Shown here piece by piece: positions 24,409-32,722 of a stretch of 36,702 nt of DNA. Every line of letters begins with the position of its first letter. Position 1 is the stretch's first letter. A program made the position numbers and the translations under genes. The DNA comes from an uncultured Bacilli bacterium (GTDB taxonomy: Bacteria; Bacillota_I; Bacilli_A; RF39; UBA660), in assembly GCA_934183185.1 (NCBI GenBank), contig CAKPSO010000013.1, forward strand, positions 1 through 36,702, written 5' to 3'. The notes below the pieces were generated by a model. It was given only the letters and a program-made list of their open reading frames with translations, had not been told where the DNA came from and did not search any database.

Positions 24409-24415
24409 TTATACT
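24407..24415 (+). promoter_or_regulatory. Extended -10 promoter of the ABC-exporter operon
   Basis: TGTTATACT has the TGn extension and a TATACT box. No good -35 is seen 17 bases upstream (TATATT). Together with 12832 and 15400 it is the third case here of a terminator running into a TATACT promoter. Confidence 0.5.
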
Positions 24416-24466
24416 TATTATGTAAGAAAATATCAAATTTTTTGCATAAAAGAAAGAAGTGATTTG

Positions 24467-25219
24467 ATGACAGTAAAAAATAGAAAAAATAGCAAATATG
24501 CAATAATAGTAGATAATGTATCAAAAGAATTTAAATTGGTATATGATAAGCCATATACTTTAAAAGAGAGATTAGTGTTTTGGAATAAAACAAAAGTTGG
24601 AAAACATCAAGTATTAAAAAATATTAATTTGAAGATAGAAAAGGGAGAAACAGTAGCATTAATTGGGGTTAATGGAAGTGGTAAGAGTACATTGCTTAAA
24701 TTAATGACAAAGATAATTTATCCTACTTCAGGAACTATAACAACAAATGGCAAATTAACATCATTACTTGAATTAGGAGCAGGTTTTCACCCCGATTTTA
24801 CAGGAAGAGAAAATATATATTTTAATGCATCAATCTTTGGATTAACAGCTGCTGAAATTGACAAAAGAGTACAAGACATAATTGATTTTTCAGAATTAGG
24901 TGAATTTATAGATGCACCAGTTAGAACATATTCTTCAGGAATGTATATGAGACTTGCATTTTCTGTAGCTATAAATGTTGATGCTGAAATATTATTAATT
25001 GATGAAATTTTAGCAGTAGGTGATCAGCATTTTCAAGACAAATGCTTTGAAAAAATGCAAGAGTTAAGAAATAGTGGTAAAACAATTGTAATTGTAAGTC
25101 ACTCATTAAACTCAATACAAAAATTATGTGATAGAGCTATTTGGATATATAATGGTGAAGTTAAATTGGATGGGAAAACAAAAGAAGTATGCGAAGAATA
25201 TATGAGGGTGTGTGGTTAG
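24467..25219 (+). CDS. Polysaccharide ABC transporter ATP-binding protein (Wzt/TagH-like, short form)
   Basis: A 250-residue ATPase that drives export of a lipid-linked polysaccharide. Walker A is GVNGSGKS (67-74), LELGAGFHPDFTGRENI (101-117) is the subfamily mark of O-antigen and teichoic acid exporters, the ABC signature is YSSGM (155-159), Walker B is ILLIDE (175-180), and the H-loop is H212. It stops after the nucleotide-binding domain. The C-terminal carbohydrate-binding domain of long Wzt proteins, which reads a chain-end cap, is absent. The permease gene starts one base after the stop. A TTG at 24464 immediately before the ATG is not needed. Confidence 0.93.
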   Translation: MTVKNRKNSKYAIIVDNVSKEFKLVYDKPYTLKERLVFWNKTKVGKHQVLKNINLKIEKGETVALIGVNGSGKSTLLKLMTKIIYPTSGTITTNGKLTSLLELGAGFHPDFTGRENIYFNASIFGLTAAEIDKRVQDIIDFSELGEFIDAPVRTYSSGMYMRLAFSVAINVDAEILLIDEILAVGDQHFQDKCFEKMQELRNSGKTIVIVSHSLNSIQKLCDRAIWIYNGEVKLDGKTKEVCEEYMRVCG

Positions 25220-25220
25220 A

Positions 25221-26003
25221 ATGATAAAAGAATTAATAAATAATTTATATAATTATAGGCAACTTTTAAAAAGTAATGTTCAAAAAGAAATTAGGGGAAA
25301 ATATAAAGGATCCTTTTTAGGAGTGCTTTGGTCATTTGTAAATCCTTTGTTAATGACATTAGTATATGCAATTGTATTTCCATTAATTTTAAAAAATACT
25401 GAGCCCCATTATGTTACATATTTAGTTATAGGAATTTTGCCATGGAACTACTTTACAACAGTAATAGGTCAAGGTACAAATACTATTTTAGTTAATGGTG
25501 GAATTTTAAAAAAAGTATATTTTCCACGAGAAATATTACCAATATCAGTAAATCTCAGTGGAGTTATTAATTATGGAATTTCATGTTTAGTTATGTGCCT
25601 ATTTTTAGTATTTAGCGGGATAGGTTTTAGCTGGTTTATAATATTTTTCCCATTAATTGTTCTTACACAATTTATAGTACAGCAGGCACTTATTTTTATC
25701 ACTAGTGCTATAAATGTTTATGTAAGGGATTCAGAATATATTATCAATTTTATTATTAGCATGCTATTTTATGCAACACCAGTTCTATATTCAGCAAATA
25801 TGTTTAGTGGCAGTAAAATTGAGTGGATTATAAAATTAAACCCAATGGCTACTATTATTAATTCTTATCGTGATATTTTCTATTATCAAACAATGCCAAA
25901 TATAAAAATGCTATTGATTGTATTAGTTGCAGGATCAATATTATTATATTTAGGATTAAGAATATTTAGAAAATTAGAAAAAGGTTTTGCAGAGGAATTA
26001 TAA
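25221..26003 (+). CDS. Polysaccharide ABC transporter permease (Wzm/TagG-like)
   Basis: A 260-residue ABC-2-type permease with six membrane segments. The N-terminal amphipathic part has KEIRGKYKGSFLGVLWSFVN, the classic ABC-2 polysaccharide exporter sequence. LVIGILPWNYFTTVI and FYATPVLYS follow, and LNPMATIINSYRDIFYYQ precedes the last membrane helix. With the ATPase encoded directly upstream it would move a finished lipid-linked chain across the membrane. GAGGGTG at 25204-25210 and the ATG at 25221 are preferred over the GTG at 25212, which overlaps the ATPase gene. Confidence 0.93.
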   Translation: MIKELINNLYNYRQLLKSNVQKEIRGKYKGSFLGVLWSFVNPLLMTLVYAIVFPLILKNTEPHYVTYLVIGILPWNYFTTVIGQGTNTILVNGGILKKVYFPREILPISVNLSGVINYGISCLVMCLFLVFSGIGFSWFIIFFPLIVLTQFIVQQALIFITSAINVYVRDSEYIINFIISMLFYATPVLYSANMFSGSKIEWIIKLNPMATIINSYRDIFYYQTMPNIKMLLIVLVAGSILLYLGLRIFRKLEKGFAEEL

Positions 26004-26004
26004 T

Positions 26005-26847
26005 ATGAAATTAGCAGGGGTAGTAGTATGGTATAATCCATCAAAAAAAGATATAAAGAATATAGATAGTTATATTAAAGCAGTTGATAAATTGTATATA
26101 GTTGATAATTCTGAAAATGGAAGCAATGAATCAAAAATACCAAATTCAAAGAAAGTAGAGTATATATACAAAAATGAAAATTTAGGTATTGCGAAAGCAT
26201 TAAATATAGCTTGTTATAAAGCAATAAAAGAAAAATATAAATTTATTTTAACAATGGATCAAGACAGTTGCTTTAAGCCAAATGATGTAGATAAAATGAA
26301 AACTAAAATTTCTAGCTTAGATTTAAGTAAAATAGGAATAATTAGTCCTTGGCATAAAACTAAATTAAAATTAGAAAAACCAAAAGAGGAAATTGATTAT
26401 CCATTAGATGTAATGACATCAGGAAATATTTTAAATCTAGATATTTTTCAAAAAATAGGTGGTTTTAAGGAATTTCTATTTATTGATGGTGTTGATATTG
26501 AATACTGTTTAAATCTTAAAAAGAATGGTTACAAAGTAATGAGAATAAATAGCATTGAACTGCAGCATGATTTAGGTGATATTTTCTATAGAAACTTTTT
26601 AGGAAAAGAATTTATGTGCGATAATCATAATTATCTAAGAATATATTATATGACTAGAAATTATCGTTATATTAGAAAAGAATATAGAAATGTTGCTCCG
26701 GAGTTTTGTGATATTTTAGTAAAAATAAAAGGTTTAATTTTCAAAATAGTATTTTATGAAAAAGATAAATTTAGAAAATTAAGAAGCATTGTGTTTGGAA
26801 TATATGATTATAAACATAATAATTATGGTAAATACCAAGGTAGGTGA
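26005..26847 (+). CDS. Rhamnosyltransferase-type GT2 glycosyltransferase
   Basis: A 280-residue GT-A enzyme. GVVVWYNPS (5-13), YIVDNSENGS (31-40), ENLGIAKALNIAC (58-70) and LTMDQDS (82-88, DQD as the metal motif) match the RfbF/TIGR01556-type rhamnosyltransferases. It would transfer rhamnose from dTDP-L-rhamnose made by the rml genes 10 kb upstream. It begins two bases after the permease stop with AGAGGA at 25991-25996. The next gene's ribosome binding site overlaps its stop, so this is one tight operon. Confidence 0.86.
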   Translation: MKLAGVVVWYNPSKKDIKNIDSYIKAVDKLYIVDNSENGSNESKIPNSKKVEYIYKNENLGIAKALNIACYKAIKEKYKFILTMDQDSCFKPNDVDKMKTKISSLDLSKIGIISPWHKTKLKLEKPKEEIDYPLDVMTSGNILNLDIFQKIGGFKEFLFIDGVDIEYCLNLKKNGYKVMRINSIELQHDLGDIFYRNFLGKEFMCDNHNYLRIYYMTRNYRYIRKEYRNVAPEFCDILVKIKGLIFKIVFYEKDKFRKLRSIVFGIYDYKHNNYGKYQGR

Positions 26848-26851
26848 TAAA

Positions 26852-29032
26852 ATGGCTGATATTAAATATTTATTAGATAAATCTAAGGAGACAATTCAAG
26901 AAGAAGGAGTTGTTGGATTTATAAAGAAAACAGGACATTATGTAACAGGACATAAGAATCCAGTAAAAAATGTTAATTGCTATAAAGATGTTCTATTTAT
27001 AAATGGGTGTACTTTACCTCACCCAACTAGATATAGAGTAGATCATCAAATGGAACAACTTTTAGCAAATGGTTATACAACTAATACTATTTTTTATGAA
27101 GATTTAACTTTAGAACAAGAAAAATATTATAAGACCTTTGTGTTTTTTAGATGCCCAATAACCGAAACTGTAGAAAAGTTTATTACTTTAGCTAAAAAAC
27201 AAAATAAAGTTATTTTTTATGATATTGATGATTTAGTTTTTGATAAAGAATATACAAAGACTATAAAACACTTAAAAACATTAAATAAAGATGAATTAGA
27301 TTTATATTATGATGGTGTAAAAAGAATGGGACAAACTCTAAAACTATGTGATTATGCTATTACTACTACACCAACATTAGCAAATGAATTAAGAAAATAT
27401 GTGAAAGATGTATTTATAAATCGTAATGTAGCATCAGAAAAAATGACAGAGCTATCTATTCGTGCAATCAAAAATATAAATAAAGATAATTCAAAGGTTA
27501 TTATAGGCTATCTAAGTGGAAGTATAACTCATAATGCTGACTTTGAACTAATTTTACCAGTCATTGAAAAAATCATGGAAAAATATAATAATGTATATCT
27601 AAAAGTAGTTGGATTATTAGATATTCCAAAAGAATTACAAAGATTTTCTGATAGAATTTTAACTGCACCTTTTGTATCATGGAAAAAGCTACCTGAAATT
27701 ATAGCATCTATAGATATTAATTTAGCACCACTTGAAGATAGTATTTTTAACGAAGCAAAATCAGAAAACAAATGGATAGAAGCAGCTTTATGTAAAATAC
27801 CAACTGTTGCTTCTAATATAGGTGCCTTTAGAGAAATGATTCAAAATAAAAAAGATGGATTTTTATGTTCAAATGAAGAAGAATGGTTTCAGGTGCTTGA
27901 AGAATTAGTAGTAAGTTTAGATTTACGAAATAGTATTGGAACAAATGCATATAATCGAGTAACTAAAAATAATGTTACTACTTACACCGGTTATTCTTTA
28001 ACAAAATTTATTTCTAGTAAGTTACCAAAAACAATAGCTTTTGTGTTACCAACAACTAATATTAGTGGTGGAGTGAATGTAATATTAAAGCACTGTAGTA
28101 TTTTGAAAAATGTAGGTATGAATGTATTTATTATTAATTCTGATAAAGTAAACAATAATATTATAAATAATGATGGTGAAATAGAAGTTATTTCCAATGT
28201 AACTAGTAAAATAGATGCCAAAATAGATGTGATGGTTGCTTCTCTTTGGGCTACTTTAGATTATGTAAAAAAATATCCTAAGGTGTTAGAAAAAGCCTAT
28301 CTAGTTCAAAATTTTGAAACTGATTTTATGAAATATGGTGATTATGGTAAGATTGTAGCTAATTCCACTTATAGCTATGACGACGTTAAATATATTACGA
28401 TATCAAAATGGTGCCAAAACTGGTTGGAAGAAAAGTTTGAAAGAAAAGTATCTTTTATAAAAAATGGCATCAATCTTGAACAATTTCCTTACAAAGAAAG
28501 AAAATTTGATAAGAAAATTAAAATATTGGTAGAAGGAAACAGTGATGATTATTATAAAAATGTAGATGAGAGTTTCGAAATAGTCCAAAAGCTAGATAAA
28601 AATAAATATGAAATACACTTTTTATCTTACCAGGGAACCCCTAAAAAATGGTATTATGTAGATAAATTTATGCATCGTGTTCCTTATGATGAAGTTGGAA
28701 AAGTATATCAAGAAGCAGATATTTTAATTAAATCTAGTATCCTAGAAAGTTTCTCATATCCCCCTCTTGAAATGATGGCAACAGGTGGTATCTGTGTAGT
28801 AGTACCTAATGATGGAAATATTGAATATTTAGAAAATGAAGTTAATTGCTTATTCTATGAAAAAGGAAATATAGAACAGGCCGTGGAGTGTATTGAAAGA
28901 ATAACTAATGATAAAAATTTAAGAAATAATTTAACAAAAAATGGAAAGAAAACTGCTGAGTCAAGGAATTGGAAATCTATTGAAAAACAAATAGTAGAGG
29001 TATATGTTGGAGAAAATTATGAAAAAAATTAG
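26852..29032 (+). CDS. Tandem GT4 glycosyltransferase with WsaF-like second half
   Basis: A 726-residue protein with two GT-B units in one chain. Residues about 40-385 are the first: FINGCTLPHPTRYRVDHQME, IFYDIDDLVFD, IGYLSGSITHNADFELI and IEAALCKIPTVASN. Residues about 390-720 are the second, opening TIAFVLPTTNISGGVNVILK, the hallmark of WsaF-type rhamnosyltransferases, and later SSILESFSYPPLEMMATGG with the donor-binding E-x7-E. An N-terminal helix (EEGVVGFIKKTG) may touch the membrane. Two active sites suggest it builds a repeating or two-linkage rhamnan. AGGTGA at 26842-26847 fixes the ATG at 26852; an in-frame ATG at 26789 lies in the previous gene. Confidence 0.85.
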   Translation: MADIKYLLDKSKETIQEEGVVGFIKKTGHYVTGHKNPVKNVNCYKDVLFINGCTLPHPTRYRVDHQMEQLLANGYTTNTIFYEDLTLEQEKYYKTFVFFRCPITETVEKFITLAKKQNKVIFYDIDDLVFDKEYTKTIKHLKTLNKDELDLYYDGVKRMGQTLKLCDYAITTTPTLANELRKYVKDVFINRNVASEKMTELSIRAIKNINKDNSKVIIGYLSGSITHNADFELILPVIEKIMEKYNNVYLKVVGLLDIPKELQRFSDRILTAPFVSWKKLPEIIASIDINLAPLEDSIFNEAKSENKWIEAALCKIPTVASNIGAFREMIQNKKDGFLCSNEEEWFQVLEELVVSLDLRNSIGTNAYNRVTKNNVTTYTGYSLTKFISSKLPKTIAFVLPTTNISGGVNVILKHCSILKNVGMNVFIINSDKVNNNIINNDGEIEVISNVTSKIDAKIDVMVASLWATLDYVKKYPKVLEKAYLVQNFETDFMKYGDYGKIVANSTYSYDDVKYITISKWCQNWLEEKFERKVSFIKNGINLEQFPYKERKFDKKIKILVEGNSDDYYKNVDESFEIVQKLDKNKYEIHFLSYQGTPKKWYYVDKFMHRVPYDEVGKVYQEADILIKSSILESFSYPPLEMMATGGICVVVPNDGNIEYLENEVNCLFYEKGNIEQAVECIERITNDKNLRNNLTKNGKKTAESRNWKSIEKQIVEVYVGENYEKN

Positions 29033-30428
29033 TATAGAAAAACTTTTTGTAATAATTGGAATTATAGTTGGTTGCTTATTTATATTTTTGATTCCACCGT
29101 TTCAATCTCCCGATGAAGATAGTCACTTTAAAAAAGCATATTCAATTTCTTGTGGACACTTCTATGCTAAATCATACAACAAAGAAATTGGGTTATATAT
29201 TCCAGATAGTATGAGTGATTATATAAGTACTAAGTTAACTATGATGGGAAATAGAGATTTAAAATATACATACAGCGAATTTTATTATGATCAATATTTA
29301 AAAGGTGACTTTTCAAATGTGTCATTTCAGAAAGTGTCAACTTCAGAAACTACACCCATTGCCCATTTAATTCCTGGAATTGGAATTATGGTTGCTAAAA
29401 TATTTGCTTCAGTAACATTAGGTGGTGCTCCAACAACTGCCTATATGTTAACATTTGCTAGACTATTTTCTCTTATCTCTTATCTAATAATAGGATACTA
29501 TGCAATAAAAATAACGCCAGTTTTTAAAAAAAGTATGTTTACAATACTACTATTACCAATGTCAATATTTCTAGCTAGTATGGTTAGCTATGATAACTTG
29601 CTAATATCAATAGTATTGTTAGCAGTAGCATTAATGTTAAAACTTATTTATGATAAAAAGGAAAAATTTACTAATAAGTCATTTATATTATTTGCAGTTA
29701 TAGGATATATATTATTAAATGTTAAGATAATATATGCTCCTATTTTAGGATTATTATTATTTGTTCCTAAAGATAAATTTAAAAATGCTAGTAACAAAGA
29801 AAAGTGGAAAACTTATTTTCTACTAGGAGTTACTATCATAATAACAACAATAATATTAAAAATACCCAATCTACTATTAGAATCTACTAATAGTTCTGAT
29901 TTAGCTAGCAAGCAGTTACACTTTGTTTTATCACATCCAATAACATATATTATGATTATGCTTAATAATATCAAAAGTCAATTTGTTGGACAATTATATT
30001 GGATGATTGGAACTTTTGGACTATTAGATACTTACTTACCACCTTTATTTATATTTATATCTTTTATAAATATGATTATAGTATTTATAACTGATGGAAT
30101 ATCAGAAAAAATAAAAATAGATTACAAACAAAAAATAATAGCATTGGTATCATATGCTTTAGCAACATTTGGAATGTATACAGCAATGTATCTATATTGG
30201 ACTGCTGATGTATTATGTAAAGTTGGTGGAAGTTATATAACAGGAGTTCAAGGAAGATACTTTATTCCATTGTTAATTTGTCTGCCTATAATATTTTCAA
30301 CTAAGTTATTAAATAATAAGAAAAATTTAATCAATTTTTCTAAAAGATATTTTGATTATTCTTTCATAATTATAATTGTTTGTTTAGCTATTAGTATTTT
30401 TATTAGCATAACAAGGTTTTGGATATAA
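29019..30428 (+). CDS. DUF2142 membrane protein (GT-C-like)
   Basis: A 469-residue protein with about ten membrane segments. The first outside loop begins PPFQSPDEDSHFKKAYSIS (26-44), the defining DUF2142 sequence, with the acidic pair in PDED where GT-C enzymes hold their catalytic residue. Such proteins occur in wall-polysaccharide and teichoic-acid loci and are thought to add side sugars from lipid-phosphate donors. The start at 29019 has GGAGAA ahead and overlaps the previous gene by 14 bases. A lipid-sugar synthesis and flipping cassette follows immediately, which suits this role. Confidence 0.78.
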   Translation: MKKISIEKLFVIIGIIVGCLFIFLIPPFQSPDEDSHFKKAYSISCGHFYAKSYNKEIGLYIPDSMSDYISTKLTMMGNRDLKYTYSEFYYDQYLKGDFSNVSFQKVSTSETTPIAHLIPGIGIMVAKIFASVTLGGAPTTAYMLTFARLFSLISYLIIGYYAIKITPVFKKSMFTILLLPMSIFLASMVSYDNLLISIVLLAVALMLKLIYDKKEKFTNKSFILFAVIGYILLNVKIIYAPILGLLLFVPKDKFKNASNKEKWKTYFLLGVTIIITTIILKIPNLLLESTNSSDLASKQLHFVLSHPITYIMIMLNNIKSQFVGQLYWMIGTFGLLDTYLPPLFIFISFINMIIVFITDGISEKIKIDYKQKIIALVSYALATFGMYTAMYLYWTADVLCKVGGSYITGVQGRYFIPLLICLPIIFSTKLLNNKKNLINFSKRYFDYSFIIIIVCLAISIFISITRFWI

Positions 30429-30452
30429 ATATTAAATTAGGAAGTGGTTAAT

Positions 30453-31187
30453 ATGAAAAAGAAAATTGAAGACAAATTATTATTTGTTATCCCTGCTTAT
30501 AATGAAGCTGAAAACATAGAAAAGGTTTTGAATGAAATAAAAAATGATGCACCATTTGCTGACATACTTGTCATAAATGATTGTTCAAAAGATAATACAA
30601 AGGAAATAGTAGAAAAAAATGGAATTAATTGTATAACTGGCATTTTTAATTTAAGATATGCTTGGGCTGTTCAAACAGGATTGAAATATGCCTATCAAAA
30701 TAACTATGATTATATAATTCAATTTGATGCAGATGGTCAACACATTGCAAGTGAAGCTATTAAACTTTACGATGAAATGAAAAAAAGTAAAGTAGACATT
30801 GTAATAGGTTCTAGATATTTAGTTGATACTGGTTATCCATGTCCATTTTTTAGAAGAGTTGGTACTAAGTTATTTTCTTTATTAATTAAACTATTTTGTA
30901 AACAAACAATAGCTGACCCATTATCTGGATTTCAATGTCTAAATAAAAGAGTAATAGAAAAATATTCTAAAATGGGACAATATCCTGAATTTCCAGATGC
31001 TAATTTAGTAATCGAAATGCTTATGCAAGGTTACAAAATAAAAGAAGTACCAGTTAAAATGAGACTACGTGAAGCAGGAGAAAGTATGCATGGTGGGATT
31101 ATTAAACCTATTAAATATATGATAAATATGATGTATACAATACTATTTATTTTAATTCAAAATATTGGTATTAAGAAGGTGAAATAG
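30453..31187 (+). CDS. Polyprenyl-phosphate sugar synthase-type GT2 (DPM1/GtrB-like)
   Basis: A 244-residue GT-A enzyme. FVIPAYNEAENI (11-22), VINDCSKDNT (40-49) and FDADGQH (91-97, DAD as the metal motif) are typical of the DPM1-like group, which makes polyprenyl-phosphate sugars. GFQCLNKRVI and MRLREAGESMHGG also fit. There is no membrane domain. The next genes, DUF2304 and an SMR-like protein, probably anchor it and flip its product. AGGAAG at 30439-30444 supports the ATG at 30453; the GTG at 30444 overlaps that site. Confidence 0.88.
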   Translation: MKKKIEDKLLFVIPAYNEAENIEKVLNEIKNDAPFADILVINDCSKDNTKEIVEKNGINCITGIFNLRYAWAVQTGLKYAYQNNYDYIIQFDADGQHIASEAIKLYDEMKKSKVDIVIGSRYLVDTGYPCPFFRRVGTKLFSLLIKLFCKQTIADPLSGFQCLNKRVIEKYSKMGQYPEFPDANLVIEMLMQGYKIKEVPVKMRLREAGESMHGGIIKPIKYMINMMYTILFILIQNIGIKKVK

Positions 31188-31189
31188 TT

Positions 31190-31531
31190 ATGAAAAATAT
31201 ATATTTTATAATTTTATCAACATTTGCACTTTTATATGTAATAGTAAATGTAAAGAAAAAGAAATTTTCAATTAAAGAAAGTTTTTATTGGGTATTAGCT
31301 TCTATTATTATGCTGATACTTTCAATATTCCCATATTCGATTGATACAGTAGCAAAATGGTTAAATGTATCTTATCCGCCATCATTATTGTTTGTTTTAT
31401 GCATTATTTTTCTATTATATATTAACTTTAGAAATAGTAGAAAAATTGCTGAACAACAAGAAAAAATTATTGAACTTGCCCAGGAATTGGCAATAGTTAA
31501 GCACAAAATCGGAAGTGATAAAAATGATTAA
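31190..31531 (+). CDS. DUF2304 small membrane protein
   Basis: A 113-residue protein with three membrane segments (about 3-20, 30-50 and 62-80), a W-x-x-x-S-I-I-M-L-I-L-S-I-F-P motif in the second, and a C-terminal coiled coil (QQEKIIELAQELAIVKHKI). DUF2304 genes typically sit next to a DPM1-type GT2, as here, where they may help hold it to the membrane. AAGGTGA lies just upstream. Its end overlaps the next start by 8 bases. Confidence 0.8.
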   Translation: MKNIYFIILSTFALLYVIVNVKKKKFSIKESFYWVLASIIMLILSIFPYSIDTVAKWLNVSYPPSLLFVLCIIFLLYINFRNSRKIAEQQEKIIELAQELAIVKHKIGSDKND

Positions 31532-31880
31532 ATATATTTTAACAGCACTCTATATTTGTTTAACAACAACTGGAATAGTTTTAATGAAACTAGGTGGAAA
31601 CTCACTATCATTAACTCTTCAAAATGGTATTAGTTTTAAAATGGGATATATAACATTATTAGGATTTTTAGCATATTTAATTAGTTTTCTATTATGGCAA
31701 AAGTTACTAGTAACATTTGACTTAAGCTATATTGTTCCACTTACTACAGGTATATGCCAAATAGTAATTTTAATTATTGGCATGTTATTTTTCCATGAAA
31801 ATATAAATTGGCTTGGTATTGTAGGTGTAATACTTATTATAGTTGGGGTTGTGTTACTAACTTATGGTAAAGTAAAATAA
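31524..31880 (+). CDS. SMR/EamA-like four-helix protein, putative lipid-sugar flippase
   Basis: A 118-residue protein with four membrane helices, similar in size and pattern to small multidrug resistance and ArnE/ArnF-type proteins (GIVLMKLGGN in helix 1, VPLTTGICQIVILIIGMLFF and LGIVGVILIIVGVVLL). Position after a DPM1-like GT2 and DUF2304 suggests it flips the polyprenyl-phosphate sugar rather than a drug. The ATG at 31524 has GGAAGTG upstream; the GTG at 31515 lies inside that site. Confidence 0.74.
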   Translation: MIKYILTALYICLTTTGIVLMKLGGNSLSLTLQNGISFKMGYITLLGFLAYLISFLLWQKLLVTFDLSYIVPLTTGICQIVILIIGMLFFHENINWLGIVGVILIIVGVVLLTYGKVK

Positions 31881-31902
31881 AGTTTAGAAAGTTGGAAATA
31901 AA

Positions 31903-32658
31903 ATGAAAATATCAATAATAACTGTATGCTACAATTCAGAAAAAACTATAACTGATACACTTGAGTCAGTATTAAAACAAACTTATAAAAATTATGAATA
32001 TTTAATCATCGATGGTAAAAGTAAAGATAATACCTTGAACATCATCAAGTTATATGAACCAAAGTTTAAGGGAAAACTAAGATATATATCAGAATCTGAC
32101 AAAGGATTATATGATGCCATGAATAAAGGTATAAAGATGGCTAAGGGAGATATTATTGGTATTATTAACTCTGATGATATTTTAGCTTCAAATAATACTT
32201 TAAAGATAATAGCTGCAACCTTTGAAAAAGAAAAATGTGATGCTACATATTCAGATCTAGAAATAAGAGATGAACAACTAAAAAAAGTAGTAAGATTGTT
32301 TAAAGCTAAAAAGGGAAATTATAAATTAGGTTGGTATCCACCACACCCAACATTATATGTTAAAAAGGATGTATATGAAAAGCATGGCCTTTACAATCAA
32401 AAATTTATAATAGCTGCCGATTATGATTTTATGTTAAGAATTATGAAAGATTCAAATTTAGAATTATCATATATTAATAGGACCTTAGTTTATATGCGCT
32501 CTGGGGGAGTTAGCACCAATGGCCTTAAAGGTTACTACAAAAGTTTTAAAGAATCATGTAATGTTTTAAAATCAAACAAAATAAAATTTCCTGTACTAGT
32601 AAATATAATCAGGACAATAAGAATATTATTTCAATCAATAAAAGCTAAAGTAAAATAA
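31903..32658 (+). CDS. GT2 glycosyltransferase (WcaA-like)
   Basis: A 251-residue GT-A enzyme. KISIITVCYNSEKTI (2-16), LIIDGKSKDNT (34-44), ESDKGLYDAMNKGIKMAKG (64-82) and IINSDD (87-92, with SDD as the metal motif) are classic for polysaccharide GT2 proteins, and ADYDFMLRIM gives the catalytic-base region (D-Y-D). It lies 22 bases after the SMR gene with only a weak ribosome binding site, and is the last gene of the exporter operon before a new promoter. Confidence 0.87.
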   Translation: MKISIITVCYNSEKTITDTLESVLKQTYKNYEYLIIDGKSKDNTLNIIKLYEPKFKGKLRYISESDKGLYDAMNKGIKMAKGDIIGIINSDDILASNNTLKIIAATFEKEKCDATYSDLEIRDEQLKKVVRLFKAKKGNYKLGWYPPHPTLYVKKDVYEKHGLYNQKFIIAADYDFMLRIMKDSNLELSYINRTLVYMRSGGVSTNGLKGYYKSFKESCNVLKSNKIKFPVLVNIIRTIRILFQSIKAKVK

Positions 32659-32671
32659 CTATATAATAATA

Positions 32672-32701
32672 TTGCCACTTTATATTTTAATATGTTAAAA
32701 T
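32672..32701 (+). promoter_or_regulatory. Promoter of the GtrB-GtrA pair
   Basis: TTGCCA (32672-32677), an 18-base spacer whose end is TGT, and TAAAAT (32696-32701), that is, an extended -10 form. AAGGTGA precedes the ATG at 32723. Confidence 0.55.
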
Positions 32702-32722
32702 TAGTTTAATGAAGGTGAACCT

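Noticed and set aside
30453..31880. Drug-resistance cassette because of the SMR-like gene
   Set aside because: Its neighbours are a DPM1-like GT2 and DUF2304, the usual setting of lipid-sugar flippases, and no drug-linked gene is near.
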